Shown here: positions 1 to 6,161 of the stretch, piece after piece
Position numbering within the stretch: the stretch's first letter is position 1
Layout: every line of letters begins with the position of its first letter
Origin: Bacteroidota bacterium
GTDB taxonomy: Bacteria; Bacteroidota; Ignavibacteria; SZUA-365
Length of the DNA: 8,160 bases
Reading direction: 5' to 3'
NCBI GenBank assembly: GCA_018224415.1
Contig: JAGTUZ010000268.1
Span: 1-8,160, forward strand
Position numbers and translations under genes: made by a program
The notes under the pieces: generated by a model
What the model was told of the DNA's origin: nothing
The model's database searches: none
Seen by the model: only the letters and a program-made list of their open reading frames with translations

Positions 1-12
1 CAGGAGTTTGTT

Positions 13-756
13 TTGAAGCCGATTCTCACCGCCGTGTTCATTCTTCTTACGACGTGCCTCGCCCCCGCACAGCAAATGCGCTTTGACAGCATGCTGCAGG
101 ATATGGGTGAGATGGGACAATCGGAAGCGCGGGATGTCAGCTTCACGATTTACAACACCGGGACGGATACGCTGCATCTGAGCCGACCGCGCGCGGGATG
201 CGGCTGCACGCATGTGCGCCTTGCAAACTCCTCGGTCGCGCCAGGAGATTCGAGTTCGCTGTCCGTCCGATTCATGACGGGGCCGCACATGCTTGGTGAG
301 ATCATAAAAGCGATTGAAATCGGTGAGATGCGCGGTCCCAATGAATTCAATGTGCAAAAGTTGCGCATTCGCGCGGAGGTCGTTGGCGAGGTCTACGTCC
401 AACCCACGAAACTGGCGTTCCGCGCGACCGTCGGAGACACCGTGCGCCTTCGCTTGACCCTGACGTCCAGGGCGGAAGAGGATGTCCCTCTTCGCCATGT
501 CACGCCGGTGCTTACTGCATTCGTGGATACTTCCCGCGAGGGGAATTACCGCGCCGACCGTGTGGTGACGGAACCATTCGAGGCAATCACCATCACGCCC
601 TCATCGCAAACTGTGCATGCTGGAGGATCGATGGAAATCGATATCTCCGCATTCCTTGAACGGCGAGGACAGATCAATGGATTTTTGCGCATCGTCCTCC
701 CCCATTCCGAGATTCGTGTTCCCGTGACAGGGGTGGTCCTCAACCAGGCACGATGA
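13..756 (+). CDS. DUF1573 domain exported protein, paralog 1
   Basis: Predicted exported protein of 247 aa starting at TTG. The start is supported by an AGGAG ribosome-binding site at 2-6, six bases upstream. Residues 1-20 form a signal peptide (charged Lys2, hydrophobic core, Ala-Pro-Ala before Gln20), so it probably acts in the periplasm or at the cell surface. Residues about 24-120 match DUF1573, an Ig-like (HYDIN/ASPM-like) fold, with the signature C-G-C-T at Cys63/Cys65. A second beta-rich domain follows to the C-terminus. It is the most diverged of three tandem paralogs; it keeps the cysteine motif and a 'GQINGFLRIVLP' stretch near the C-terminus that resembles paralog 2 ('GQINGSVGLKI'). 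The role of DUF1573 proteins is not established. The gene may have co-transcribed partners upstream of the window. The family call is confident; the function is unknown. Confidence 0.85.
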   Translation: MKPILTAVFILLTTCLAPAQQMRFDSMLQDMGEMGQSEARDVSFTIYNTGTDTLHLSRPRAGCGCTHVRLANSSVAPGDSSSLSVRFMTGPHMLGEIIKAIEIGEMRGPNEFNVQKLRIRAEVVGEVYVQPTKLAFRATVGDTVRLRLTLTSRAEEDVPLRHVTPVLTAFVDTSREGNYRADRVVTEPFEAITITPSSQTVHAGGSMEIDISAFLERRGQINGFLRIVLPHSEIRVPVTGVVLNQAR

Positions 757-851
757 CCACCGTCGAGCAAGACATCCCACGTCGTGATACCGCCGCATGC
801 ACAGGGGCGGTCCTTCCCCCATTCCAATCCAAGCAACAGCAAGGAATTCTC

Positions 852-1631
852 ATGAACACTTCATTCCGACTTCCCCTCCAATACGTGCTCCCATTATTGG
901 GCCTTTTCCTGTTTGTTTTCCCGGCACATCTCGCCGCTCAAGGGGCGAAACAGAACGCCAGCCTCTCGGTTGAAGGAACCTCCGAATACTATTTCGGGGA
1001 AATCGAACAGAGCGATACAGTCGAACACACTTTCGTGTTGAAAAACAACGGCAAGGAGACCGTGGAAATCACCAGGGCAAAGGCAAGCTGTGGCTGCACG
1101 GCGACTGTGCTGTCGGAAAAAGTGCTCGCGCCCGGAAAGAAAACGGAAATCAAAGTGCGTTTCACGCCGCCACGAGGATCGCGCAACAAGGTGACCAAGA
1201 CCGTCAGCGTCTATGTCAAGGGCCAGGAGGCACCGCATACGGTACTCAGGATTTCCGCCACGGTAAAGAGTTACGTTGACATTCAACCGCCCTCCATTCA
1301 GCTGACGAACATGAAACAGGGCGAGCAGGTCAAGACTGCAGTGACCATCACCAATGTGTCAGACAAAGCCCTTGTCGTCAACACATCCGGGGTGAGTCTC
1401 ACTTCCTATCGTGATGCCGACGACAGCGGTCGCAAGCAGGCCTTTCCGATGCAGGGCGGCTCGGTCAGCCCGACGACGCTGAACCTGGCTCCCGGTGAAA
1501 GCAAATCACTTGCAATCACGTTCAAAGCCGAGCACGAGGGACAGATCAATGGTTCCGTCGGGTTGAAAATCGGGAACAACTCGAATGTGGTCTATCTCTT
1601 CGGCATCGTTGCACCCAAGGACGCCAAATAG
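852..1631 (+). CDS. DUF1573 domain exported protein, paralog 2
   Basis: Exported protein of 259 aa. The reading frame is open from further upstream (753), but the ATG at 852 is chosen because AAGGAA (841-846) lies five bases before it and because it begins a clear signal peptide: residues 1-29 with a long hydrophobic core ending Leu-Ala-Ala before Gln30. DUF1573 spans roughly residues 45-140 with C-G-C-T at Cys80/Cys82, followed by the family's 'APGKKTEIKVRF' beta-strand pattern. A second Ig-like segment runs from about 145 to the end. It is closely similar to the next gene ('VLSEK.L.PG....I.VRFTP' is shared), which indicates tandem duplication. The gap to paralog 1 is 95 bases and to paralog 3 is 40 bases, consistent with one transcript. 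Probable periplasmic or surface structural or binding protein; no catalytic residues are evident. Confidence 0.87.
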   Translation: MNTSFRLPLQYVLPLLGLFLFVFPAHLAAQGAKQNASLSVEGTSEYYFGEIEQSDTVEHTFVLKNNGKETVEITRAKASCGCTATVLSEKVLAPGKKTEIKVRFTPPRGSRNKVTKTVSVYVKGQEAPHTVLRISATVKSYVDIQPPSIQLTNMKQGEQVKTAVTITNVSDKALVVNTSGVSLTSYRDADDSGRKQAFPMQGGSVSPTTLNLAPGESKSLAITFKAEHEGQINGSVGLKIGNNSNVVYLFGIVAPKDAK

Positions 1632-1671
1632 TCACAGCGAGGACACAGTGCATTCAACGGAGAAATTGTCC

Positions 1672-2439
1672 ATGAACCGACGGCCCCGTTCCCTTGCCGG
1701 TATTCCAGCGGCGTTGCTTGCCATACTCACGTTGCTTGTCCCGTACCTGGCCTGCGCCCAGGCAATCGGTCCGAAGCTTGTTGTTGAAGGTGGGGCGTCG
1801 CATGCACTCGGCGTGATCACCCATGCCGACAGACCCGAACACCGCTTCGTCCTTCGCAATACTTCTGCCGACACCGTACGCATCACCAGCGTGCGTGCCG
1901 GCTGCGGCTGCACCGCAGCGGTGCTCTCCGGAAAAACCCTGCCGCCGGGCGGCGAGGCAACCATCGACGTGCGCTTCACACCCATCCGCTCGACCAACGG
2001 ACATGTGAGCAAATCGATCTCGGTCTACACGGAAAATGATGATCAGAAAATGTACCTGCTCCGCATCGAAGCGGACGTGGTTTCGTCCTTCGAGGCCACG
2101 CCGGAAAAGGCCAACCTCGATACCCTGGTCACGCGCAACGTCGCAGAGACGGTGCTGAAGCTGACAAACGTGTCGGCAGACACACAGCGCATCGTGCAGG
2201 TGCAGGGCGTGCTGTCGGTGGAACACCGCGGCTATGGCGGGAAACAGTCTCCGCAGATGATGTCCATCGATGACGTGCAGGCCTCGCCGGTGGAGTTCGT
2301 GCTCGCACCCGGCGAGACACAGGAGGTGACGATCCGATTCTTTCCTCTCAACGAGGGACGCCTCATGGGCAGCGTGGTCTTTTATTCCGGGGAGGAAAAC
2401 AGGCAGGTGGAGTTCAGCGGCGTGATCCGACGACCGTAA
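1672..2439 (+). CDS. DUF1573 domain exported protein, paralog 3
   Basis: Exported protein of 255 aa. The ATG at 1672 is preferred to upstream in-frame codons because GGAGAA (1659-1664) sits seven bases before it and because it begins a signal peptide (Arg-rich n-region at residues 3-6, hydrophobic core at 9-26, Ala-Cys-Ala before Gln30). Cys28 is not in a good lipobox, so cleavage by signal peptidase I is more likely than lipidation. DUF1573 covers about residues 45-145, with C-G-C-T at Cys78/Cys80 and 'VRFTPIRS', which aligns with 'VRFTPPRG' of paralog 2. The second half is another beta-rich Ig-like domain. It is the last gene of the tandem block and ends directly at a pair of GC hairpins. 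The family is clear; the biochemical role is unknown. Confidence 0.87.
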   Translation: MNRRPRSLAGIPAALLAILTLLVPYLACAQAIGPKLVVEGGASHALGVITHADRPEHRFVLRNTSADTVRITSVRAGCGCTAAVLSGKTLPPGGEATIDVRFTPIRSTNGHVSKSISVYTENDDQKMYLLRIEADVVSSFEATPEKANLDTLVTRNVAETVLKLTNVSADTQRIVQVQGVLSVEHRGYGGKQSPQMMSIDDVQASPVEFVLAPGETQEVTIRFFPLNEGRLMGSVVFYSGEENRQVEFSGVIRRP

Positions 2440-2440
2440 G

Positions 2441-2463
2441 GGAGTCCCGCGCAGCAGCGCGGG
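2441..2463 (+). repeat. REP-like hairpin, copy 1
   Basis: GGAG tetranucleotide (2441-2444) followed by one spacer base and a 7-bp perfect stem with an AGCA loop. This layout, GGAG or GTAG before a stem-loop, is that of REP elements mobilised by RAYT transposases. It is the inverted partner of the copy at 2487-2510, with the GGAG ends facing outward. Confidence 0.5.
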
Positions 2464-2486
2464 CAGTCAAGGCCTCGGTAACAACC

Positions 2487-2510
2487 CCCCGCGCAGGTGC
2501 GCGGGGCTCC
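2487..2510 (-). repeat. REP-like hairpin, copy 2
   Basis: Read on the minus strand: GGAG (2510-2507) immediately followed by CCCCGCGC, loop ACCT, then GCGCGGGG. The 8-bp stem is identical in sequence to that of the copy at 6800-6819. Together with copy 1 it forms an inverted pair, the arrangement called BIME in enterobacteria. Whether it belongs to a genome-wide family cannot be seen from one window. Confidence 0.5.
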
Positions 2511-2512
2511 CC

Positions 2513-3145
2513 TCAAATGTACACCATCAGTCCGCCGCTGAACATGATGCCGTCGCTGTTCTTCGTGTTGGTGTCGAGTGTCTGCACATCGCGGATGGAG
2601 GTGATTTCGCTGTCGAGAAAGAGATAGCGGAACTCACCGTGAAAGGCGATGTTGCGGCCGAAGGGGATTTCCAGGCCGAGGCCGAAATGATAGCCGGGCT
2701 CGAAGTTTTCATCGTCTTCGAGCAGCTCACGGATTTCGCGCTGCGCGACCTTGGTCACGTCGTACGCTTCGATAGTGTAGTAGAAGCCCACGCCGCCTGT
2801 GGCATAGGGTGTGAGGAAGGAACCGATCGGGAAAAAGATGTTCAACGAAAACGTGATCGGCACATAGGTGACATCGGCGGTCAACTGGTTGAGGTCGATT
2901 TTTCCGGTGCGGAAAACCTCGGCGTCGCGATAGGCAAACGAGACCTCGAGACCGACGTTGTTGCCGAGACGTGCGCGTCCGAGAAAACCGAAGAACACCG
3001 CGCCCTCCTCGGCGTCGTTGCTCTCGTACCAGCCGACCGTCGGACCCACCCCGAAGGTGTTTTCGATGGTGTTCTCCCGCTGTGCCATTCCTTCGAACGG
3101 AAGGACAAGCAAGGCGAGAACGATGGCGAGAAATGTATGCCGCAT
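2513..3145 (-). CDS. Outer-membrane beta-barrel protein
   Basis: Predicted outer-membrane protein of 210 aa. The start at 3145 is chosen over an in-frame ATG 36 bases upstream because GGAG (3155-3152) lies six bases before it and the product then begins with a compact signal peptide (residues 1-22, ending Gly-Met-Ala-Gln). The mature part shows alternating hydrophobic/polar strands with many Gly and aromatic residues ('VGPTVGWY', 'FGFLGRARLG', 'PYATGGVGFYYTIEAY', 'YHFGLGLEIPFG') and ends in a strand finishing Met-Val-Tyr-Ile, typical of a small 8-strand OmpA/OmpW-like barrel (outer-membrane beta-barrel domain family). An acidic loop (Glu/Asp-rich, 'ELLEDDENFEPG') probably lies outside the membrane. 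Its 128-base upstream gap separates it from the lipoprotein gene, so it may have its own promoter. The substrate or role is not identifiable; it could be porin-like or purely structural. Confidence 0.8.
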   Translation of the reverse strand: MRHTFLAIVLALLVLPFEGMAQRENTIENTFGVGPTVGWYESNDAEEGAVFFGFLGRARLGNNVGLEVSFAYRDAEVFRTGKIDLNQLTADVTYVPITFSLNIFFPIGSFLTPYATGGVGFYYTIEAYDVTKVAQREIRELLEDDENFEPGYHFGLGLEIPFGRNIAFHGEFRYLFLDSEITSIRDVQTLDTNTKNSDGIMFSGGLMVYI

Positions 3146-3273
3146 GGGAAACTCCATGTCATGTACGATGCGTCCGGGCATCCCCCCGCGATATGCAGAA
3201 GGTCCGCAGGATCATTGCTGCGTGCAATCGCGCGTGCGGGACGTGTCACGGGCGAGGGATGTATCAAACCATA

Positions 3274-4464
3274 TTAATACGGAACGATGTCGGACACAAC
3301 CGGGGGCACGTCGAATACTCCCTCGGCGATGCGGCGCAGTCCCGTGCCGTCGCGGCGCAGGATATACAGTCCCTGATTGTCCGCATGGTCGGCCGTGAAC
3401 ACGATCCATTCGCCGTCGGGACTGAGCCCTGCCTCGGTGCGGATGCTTCCGAACAGCCAGGTCACGTCGGGAAAATGCTCCTTCAGCCGTTCGCTGTCGA
3501 GTGGGACTTTCACCAGGCGCCCGTCGGTGGGACGCTGGAGCAGGAACGCCCCTTCGCCATAGCTGTACACGACACATTCACCACTCCGTCCGCTGAGTGA
3601 ATGGATGCCACCGCGAAGCGGGACATGTGCCAGATCCCAGCTCCCGCCGTGGCGGTCGTAGACGTTTCCTCCGCCTCCCGCATGGGAGACCAGCAGCCAT
3701 CCGGGGGACGGGTCGAATGCGATGCTCGACCAATTCTCTTCTACCAGGTGGATTCCTGACTGGGATTGAAGGAGCAACAGGTTCCGGAAGCCGACCGGAT
3801 CATGGTCGCCCCTGTGCTGCACCATCAATTGCATCGCAGCCATACTGCCATCGTTGGCGATGAACACCGCGGTGGGAATGGGAATGTCAGGCCTGAAGTC
3901 CGATCCCGCATTGGTGAAGTGATCCCGCAGGAAGGCGGAAATGTCCGTCGTGCTCATTTTCCATTCGCTGCAGTTGAAGACGCAGAGATGGAGCGACCAT
4001 TCGGTCGAATCGACGGATCCCACCGGTCGCTGCCATGCGAAGAAGGCGGCATGGTGCCCGTCATACGCCAGCGCCGGCGACGGATCGATCCCGCTCCATC
4101 CCCGCAGGGGTCCGTAGACATACTCATCGACGGGATCGGTCGCCACCGGCAGCGGTACGGGGAGGACCTGCCCTCCTTCACAGAGTCCGAAAAGTCCTGT
4201 GGCGGAGGGGCTGGCCCCGCCTCGCGTCTCGTACAGCACGATGCCGTTCGCAGCGACATTCGTAATCGACACGACCCTTTCGGTGGACTGCACGTCATCT
4301 CGCATGCCGTTGATGTCGTAACGGCGGAATTCCGTGGGTCCCGCAACGTCGCCTTTGACATAGAAAACGAAGCGTCCCGTCGGCGTTCCTTCTGGATCGT
4401 CGTTGCAGGAGACCAGCGCAAGAAAACTCAGCGACAGCAGGAAGGGAAACAGGAACAATTTCAT
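3274..4464 (-). CDS. Lipoprotein with WD40/TolB-like propeller repeats
   Basis: Predicted lipoprotein of 396 aa. The ATG at 4464 has GGAG (4474-4471) six bases upstream. Residues 1-19 are a hydrophobic signal ending in lipobox Leu-Val-Ser-Cys20, so the mature protein should be lipid-anchored. The rest resembles WD40-like/PD40 (TolB-type) beta-propeller blades: the clearest blade is near the C-terminus, with Ser-Pro-Asp-Gly at 348-351 followed by 'EWIVF' and 'GLYILRRDGTGLRRI' (about 365-379). Weaker repeats occur earlier ('AYDGHHAAFFAW', 'IANDGSMAAMQL', 'FDPSPGWLLVSH'). It is not TolB itself, since the N-terminal TolB domain is absent. Such propellers usually mediate protein binding. The gene is divergent from arsR, sharing a 154-base intergenic region, and is not obviously part of arsenic resistance. 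Function unknown. Confidence 0.75.
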   Translation of the reverse strand: MKLFLFPFLLSLSFLALVSCNDDPEGTPTGRFVFYVKGDVAGPTEFRRYDINGMRDDVQSTERVVSITNVAANGIVLYETRGGASPSATGLFGLCEGGQVLPVPLPVATDPVDEYVYGPLRGWSGIDPSPALAYDGHHAAFFAWQRPVGSVDSTEWSLHLCVFNCSEWKMSTTDISAFLRDHFTNAGSDFRPDIPIPTAVFIANDGSMAAMQLMVQHRGDHDPVGFRNLLLLQSQSGIHLVEENWSSIAFDPSPGWLLVSHAGGGGNVYDRHGGSWDLAHVPLRGGIHSLSGRSGECVVYSYGEGAFLLQRPTDGRLVKVPLDSERLKEHFPDVTWLFGSIRTEAGLSPDGEWIVFTADHADNQGLYILRRDGTGLRRIAEGVFDVPPVVSDIVPY

Positions 4465-4500
4465 GGAGCACTCCGGTACAGATTGACGTCATTCAGGATG

Positions 4501-4506
4501 AGTATA
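4501..4506 (-). promoter_or_regulatory. Possible -10 element for the lipoprotein gene
   Basis: On the minus strand the hexamer TATACT (4506-4501) matches a sigma-70-type -10 box and lies about 37 bases before the lipoprotein start. No convincing -35 is found at the expected distance, so the support is weak. Confidence 0.25.
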
Positions 4507-4523
4507 TATGATAACAAATCCTC

Positions 4524-4535
4524 GGCACCTGTGCC
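4524..4535. promoter_or_regulatory. Short palindrome in divergent promoter region
   Basis: GGCAC-CT-GTGCC is a perfect 5-2-5 inverted repeat located between the possible promoters of the divergent lipoprotein and arsR genes. It could be a regulator site or chance; it is unlike the AT-rich arsR palindrome. Confidence 0.25.
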
Positions 4536-4557
4536 AGAAAAAAACAGCGTTGCTGGC

Positions 4558-4586
4558 TTGCGCGCATCAGGATCGATGCATATATT
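4558..4586 (+). promoter_or_regulatory. Candidate arsR promoter
   Basis: TTGCGC (4558-4563) and TATATT (4581-4586) are separated by 17 bases, a sigma-70-like -35/-10 spacing. The -10 lies inside the perfect palindrome 4578-4595, which fits repression by ArsR. The -35 matches TTGACA at only three positions, and FCB-group bacteria often use other promoter sequences, so this is tentative. Confidence 0.4.
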
Positions 4587-4595
4587 CGTATATGC
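4578..4595. promoter_or_regulatory. Probable ArsR operator palindrome
   Basis: GCATATATTCGTATATGC is a perfect 7-4-7 inverted repeat, 23 bases upstream of the chosen arsR start. ArsR/SmtB dimers bind AT-rich inverted repeats at or near their own promoters, and this palindrome overlaps the candidate -10 box. Binding there would block RNA polymerase until arsenite releases the repressor. The operator call is an inference from symmetry and position. Confidence 0.65.
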
Positions 4596-4618
4596 GATTA
4601 CGTGAATACACATCAGAC

Positions 4619-4966
4619 ATGGACACTCTTGCCACGGAGATGCAGGCGCTCGCCGACATCAACCGTGTACGGATACTGCATTTGCTTTTATTGGTGGACG
4701 AACTCTGTGTCTGCGACATCGAGCGTGTGCTGGGTGTACCGCAGGCGCGGGTGTCGCGGCATCTGACGATCCTGCGCAACAGCGGATGGGTGGCGGCGCG
4801 GCGCGATGGACGCTGGATGCACTACCACATCACCGACGGCGAACCCCGAAAGCGAGATCTCGTGCGGTTGTTCCGCACGCATTGGTCCAAGGTTCCCGGC
4901 CTGGTCGCTGACCGCGATCGTTTGCAGTCCCCGGCGCTCGTCTGCTGCGACACGGTGGCCGGATGA
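4619..4966 (+). CDS. arsR: ArsR-family arsenite-responsive repressor
   Basis: Winged-helix transcriptional repressor of 115 aa, a usual ArsR length. The ATG at 4619 is chosen because the product then starts in the typical way just before 'ALADINRVRIL'. An alternative in-frame ATG at 4592 would lie inside the operator palindrome. Neither has a clear Shine-Dalgarno sequence, and the leader could be short. The sensor motif Glu-Leu-Cys30-Val-Cys32-Asp matches the ELCVCDL arsenite-binding helix of classical ArsR. The recognition helix-turn-helix is about residues 34-56 ('VSRHLTILRNSGWV'), followed by the wing with 'RRDGRWMHYHI'. A vicinal Cys109-Cys110 pair near the C-terminus could add a third As(III) ligand. 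It heads the arsenic cluster and very likely represses it from the upstream palindrome. Confidence 0.92.
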   Translation: MDTLATEMQALADINRVRILHLLLLVDELCVCDIERVLGVPQARVSRHLTILRNSGWVAARRDGRWMHYHITDGEPRKRDLVRLFRTHWSKVPGLVADRDRLQSPALVCCDTVAG

Positions 4967-4972
4967 GCGCCG

Positions 4973-4989
4973 TTTCGTTTACCACGAAA
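4973..4989 (+). other. Hairpin after arsR stop
   Basis: TTTCGT-TTACC-ACGAAA is a perfect 6-bp stem with a 5-base loop, seven bases after the arsR stop and followed by a pyrimidine-rich stretch (CTATTTCTCCCTCT). It lies in the 76-base arsR-acr3 gap. It may act as a weak attenuator, an mRNA processing site, or have no role. Confidence 0.35.
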
Positions 4990-5042
4990 TCTATTTCTCC
5001 CTCTGCCGGATGTTCAACCCCTTTCAACGAGGAGCTTCTTCC

Positions 5043-6158
5043 ATGATACGAACGGATGCCCCCACGCGGCGCCTGTCCTTTCTCGATCGCTGGCTCACGC
5101 TGTGGATTTTCGCCGCGATGGCGGTGGGTGTGCTGCTGGGACATTTCCTTCCCTCTATCGCGGGATTCTGGAACCAGTTCAACTCCGGCACTACCAACGT
5201 GCCCATCGCGATCGGCCTCATTCTCATGATGTATCCCCCGCTGGCGAAAGTACGTTATGAGGAACTCGGCGACGTGTTTCGCAACGTGCGCGTGCTGTCG
5301 CTCTCGCTGGTGCAGAATTGGGTGATCGGTCCCATTCTCATGTTTGCCCTTGCCGTGCTGTTTCTCCCCGACCAGCCGGAGTACATGACGGGGCTCATCC
5401 TGATCGGACTCGCGCGATGCATCGCGATGGTGATCGTGTGGAACGAACTGGCCTGCGGCGACAACGAGTACGCGGCGGGGCTCGTGGCCTTCAACTCTAT
5501 CTTCCAGGTCCTGTTCTATTCCGTCTATGCCTGGGTGTTTATCACCGTCGTACCGGAGTGGCTCGGCCTGGAAAGTTCGGTGGTGGACATTTCCATGGGC
5601 GACATCGCCGAGTCGGTGTTCATCTATCTTGGTATTCCCTTCCTCGCCGGCATGATCACCCGCTACACGCTGGTCAAGGCCCGCGGGAAGGAATGGTATC
5701 ACACGCGTTTCATCCCGCGCATTTCTCCGATCACGCTGATCGCCCTGCTGTTCACCATCTTTGTGATGTTCTCGCTCAAGGGAGAGATGATCGTGGACCT
5801 GCCGTTTGACGTCCTGCGCATCGCCCTGCCGCTGGTCATCTACTTCGTGATCATGTTCCTGATATCGTTCTGGATGGGCCATAAAATGGGAGCGGATTAT
5901 CCGAAAACCACAACGCTGTCCTTCACCGCGGCGAGCAATAACTTCGAACTCGCCATCGCCGTGGCCGTAGCGGTGTTCGGCATCAATTCCGGCGTGGCCT
6001 TCGCCGCGGTGATCGGTCCGCTGGTTGAGGTCCCCGTGCTCATCGGTTTGGTCGGAGTGGCACTGCGTTTCCGGACGAAGTATTTTTCCGACAAGGACCA
6101 ACCCCTCACCAAAGGCCAATCGCAGACCAAAGGCCAATCGCAGACCAAGGAGGCATGA
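5043..6158 (+). CDS. acr3: Arsenite efflux permease Acr3
   Basis: Inner-membrane arsenite exporter of the Acr3 (BART superfamily) type, 371 aa. The start at 5043 is preferred over an ATG at 5010 because GAGGAG (5029-5034) lies eight bases upstream. About ten hydrophobic segments are visible (roughly 17-36, 52-70, 84-108, 115-137, 144-170, 191-210, 227-245, 257-279, 290-313, 317-341). The family signature 'ARCIAMVIVWNELA' carries the conserved Cys126 of TM4, and 'AASNNFELAIAVAVAVFG' carries Glu302; both correspond to residues shown to be essential in characterised Acr3 proteins. Acr3 extrudes As(OH)3 using the proton motive force. The last 16 residues are a hydrophilic tail made of TKGQSQ repeats, which is unusual. 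It is three bases from arsC, whose ribosome-binding site lies inside its last codons, so the two are translationally linked. Confidence 0.95.
   Translation: MIRTDAPTRRLSFLDRWLTLWIFAAMAVGVLLGHFLPSIAGFWNQFNSGTTNVPIAIGLILMMYPPLAKVRYEELGDVFRNVRVLSLSLVQNWVIGPILMFALAVLFLPDQPEYMTGLILIGLARCIAMVIVWNELACGDNEYAAGLVAFNSIFQVLFYSVYAWVFITVVPEWLGLESSVVDISMGDIAESVFIYLGIPFLAGMITRYTLVKARGKEWYHTRFIPRISPITLIALLFTIFVMFSLKGEMIVDLPFDVLRIALPLVIYFVIMFLISFWMGHKMGADYPKTTTLSFTAASNNFELAIAVAVAVFGINSGVAFAAVIGPLVEVPVLIGLVGVALRFRTKYFSDKDQPLTKGQSQTKGQSQTKEA
6108..6149 (+). repeat. 18-bp in-frame tandem repeat at acr3 3' end
   Basis: Two perfect copies of ACCAAAGGCCAATCGCAG (6108-6125 and 6126-6143) and a partial third (6144-6149) encode TKGQSQ-TKGQSQ-TK. 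As 18 is a multiple of three, copy-number change would lengthen the Acr3 tail without a frameshift. Confidence 0.9.
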
Positions 6159-6161
6159 TTC

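Larger units (their letters stand above)
2440..2511. terminator. Two GC hairpins between convergent genes
   Basis: The gap between the convergent DUF1573 paralog 3 and the beta-barrel gene holds two perfect stem-loops: CCCGCGC-AGCA-GCGCGGG (2446-2463) and CCCCGCGC-AGGT-GCGCGGGG (2487-2506). On the minus strand the second is followed by GGTTGTT, a weak U-rich tail; on the plus strand there is no U-tract. The outer arms 2440-2452 and 2499-2511 are also complementary (12 of 13, the exception a G-U pair), so a single long hairpin can form instead. The position suggests a bidirectional transcript end. The missing U-run makes classical intrinsic termination uncertain. Confidence 0.5.

Noticed and set aside
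3146..3273. Direct repeat GCGTGC (3220-3225 and 3232-3237) as a regulator site upstream of the beta-barrel gene
   Set aside because: Only six bases, in a GC-rich region with no convincing promoter nearby; chance is an adequate explanation.
2639..3277. 212-codon plus-strand open frame opposite the beta-barrel gene
   Set aside because: The minus strand carries the signal peptide and barrel pattern; this frame is its antisense shadow.
3766..4605. 279-codon plus-strand open frame opposite the lipoprotein gene
   Set aside because: No recognisable domain or ribosome-binding site, whereas the minus-strand gene has a lipobox, propeller repeats and GGAG.
4592..4618. Earlier ArsR start at ATG 4592
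   Set aside because: It lies inside the operator palindrome and downstream of no ribosome-binding site; the typical family N-terminus begins at 4619.
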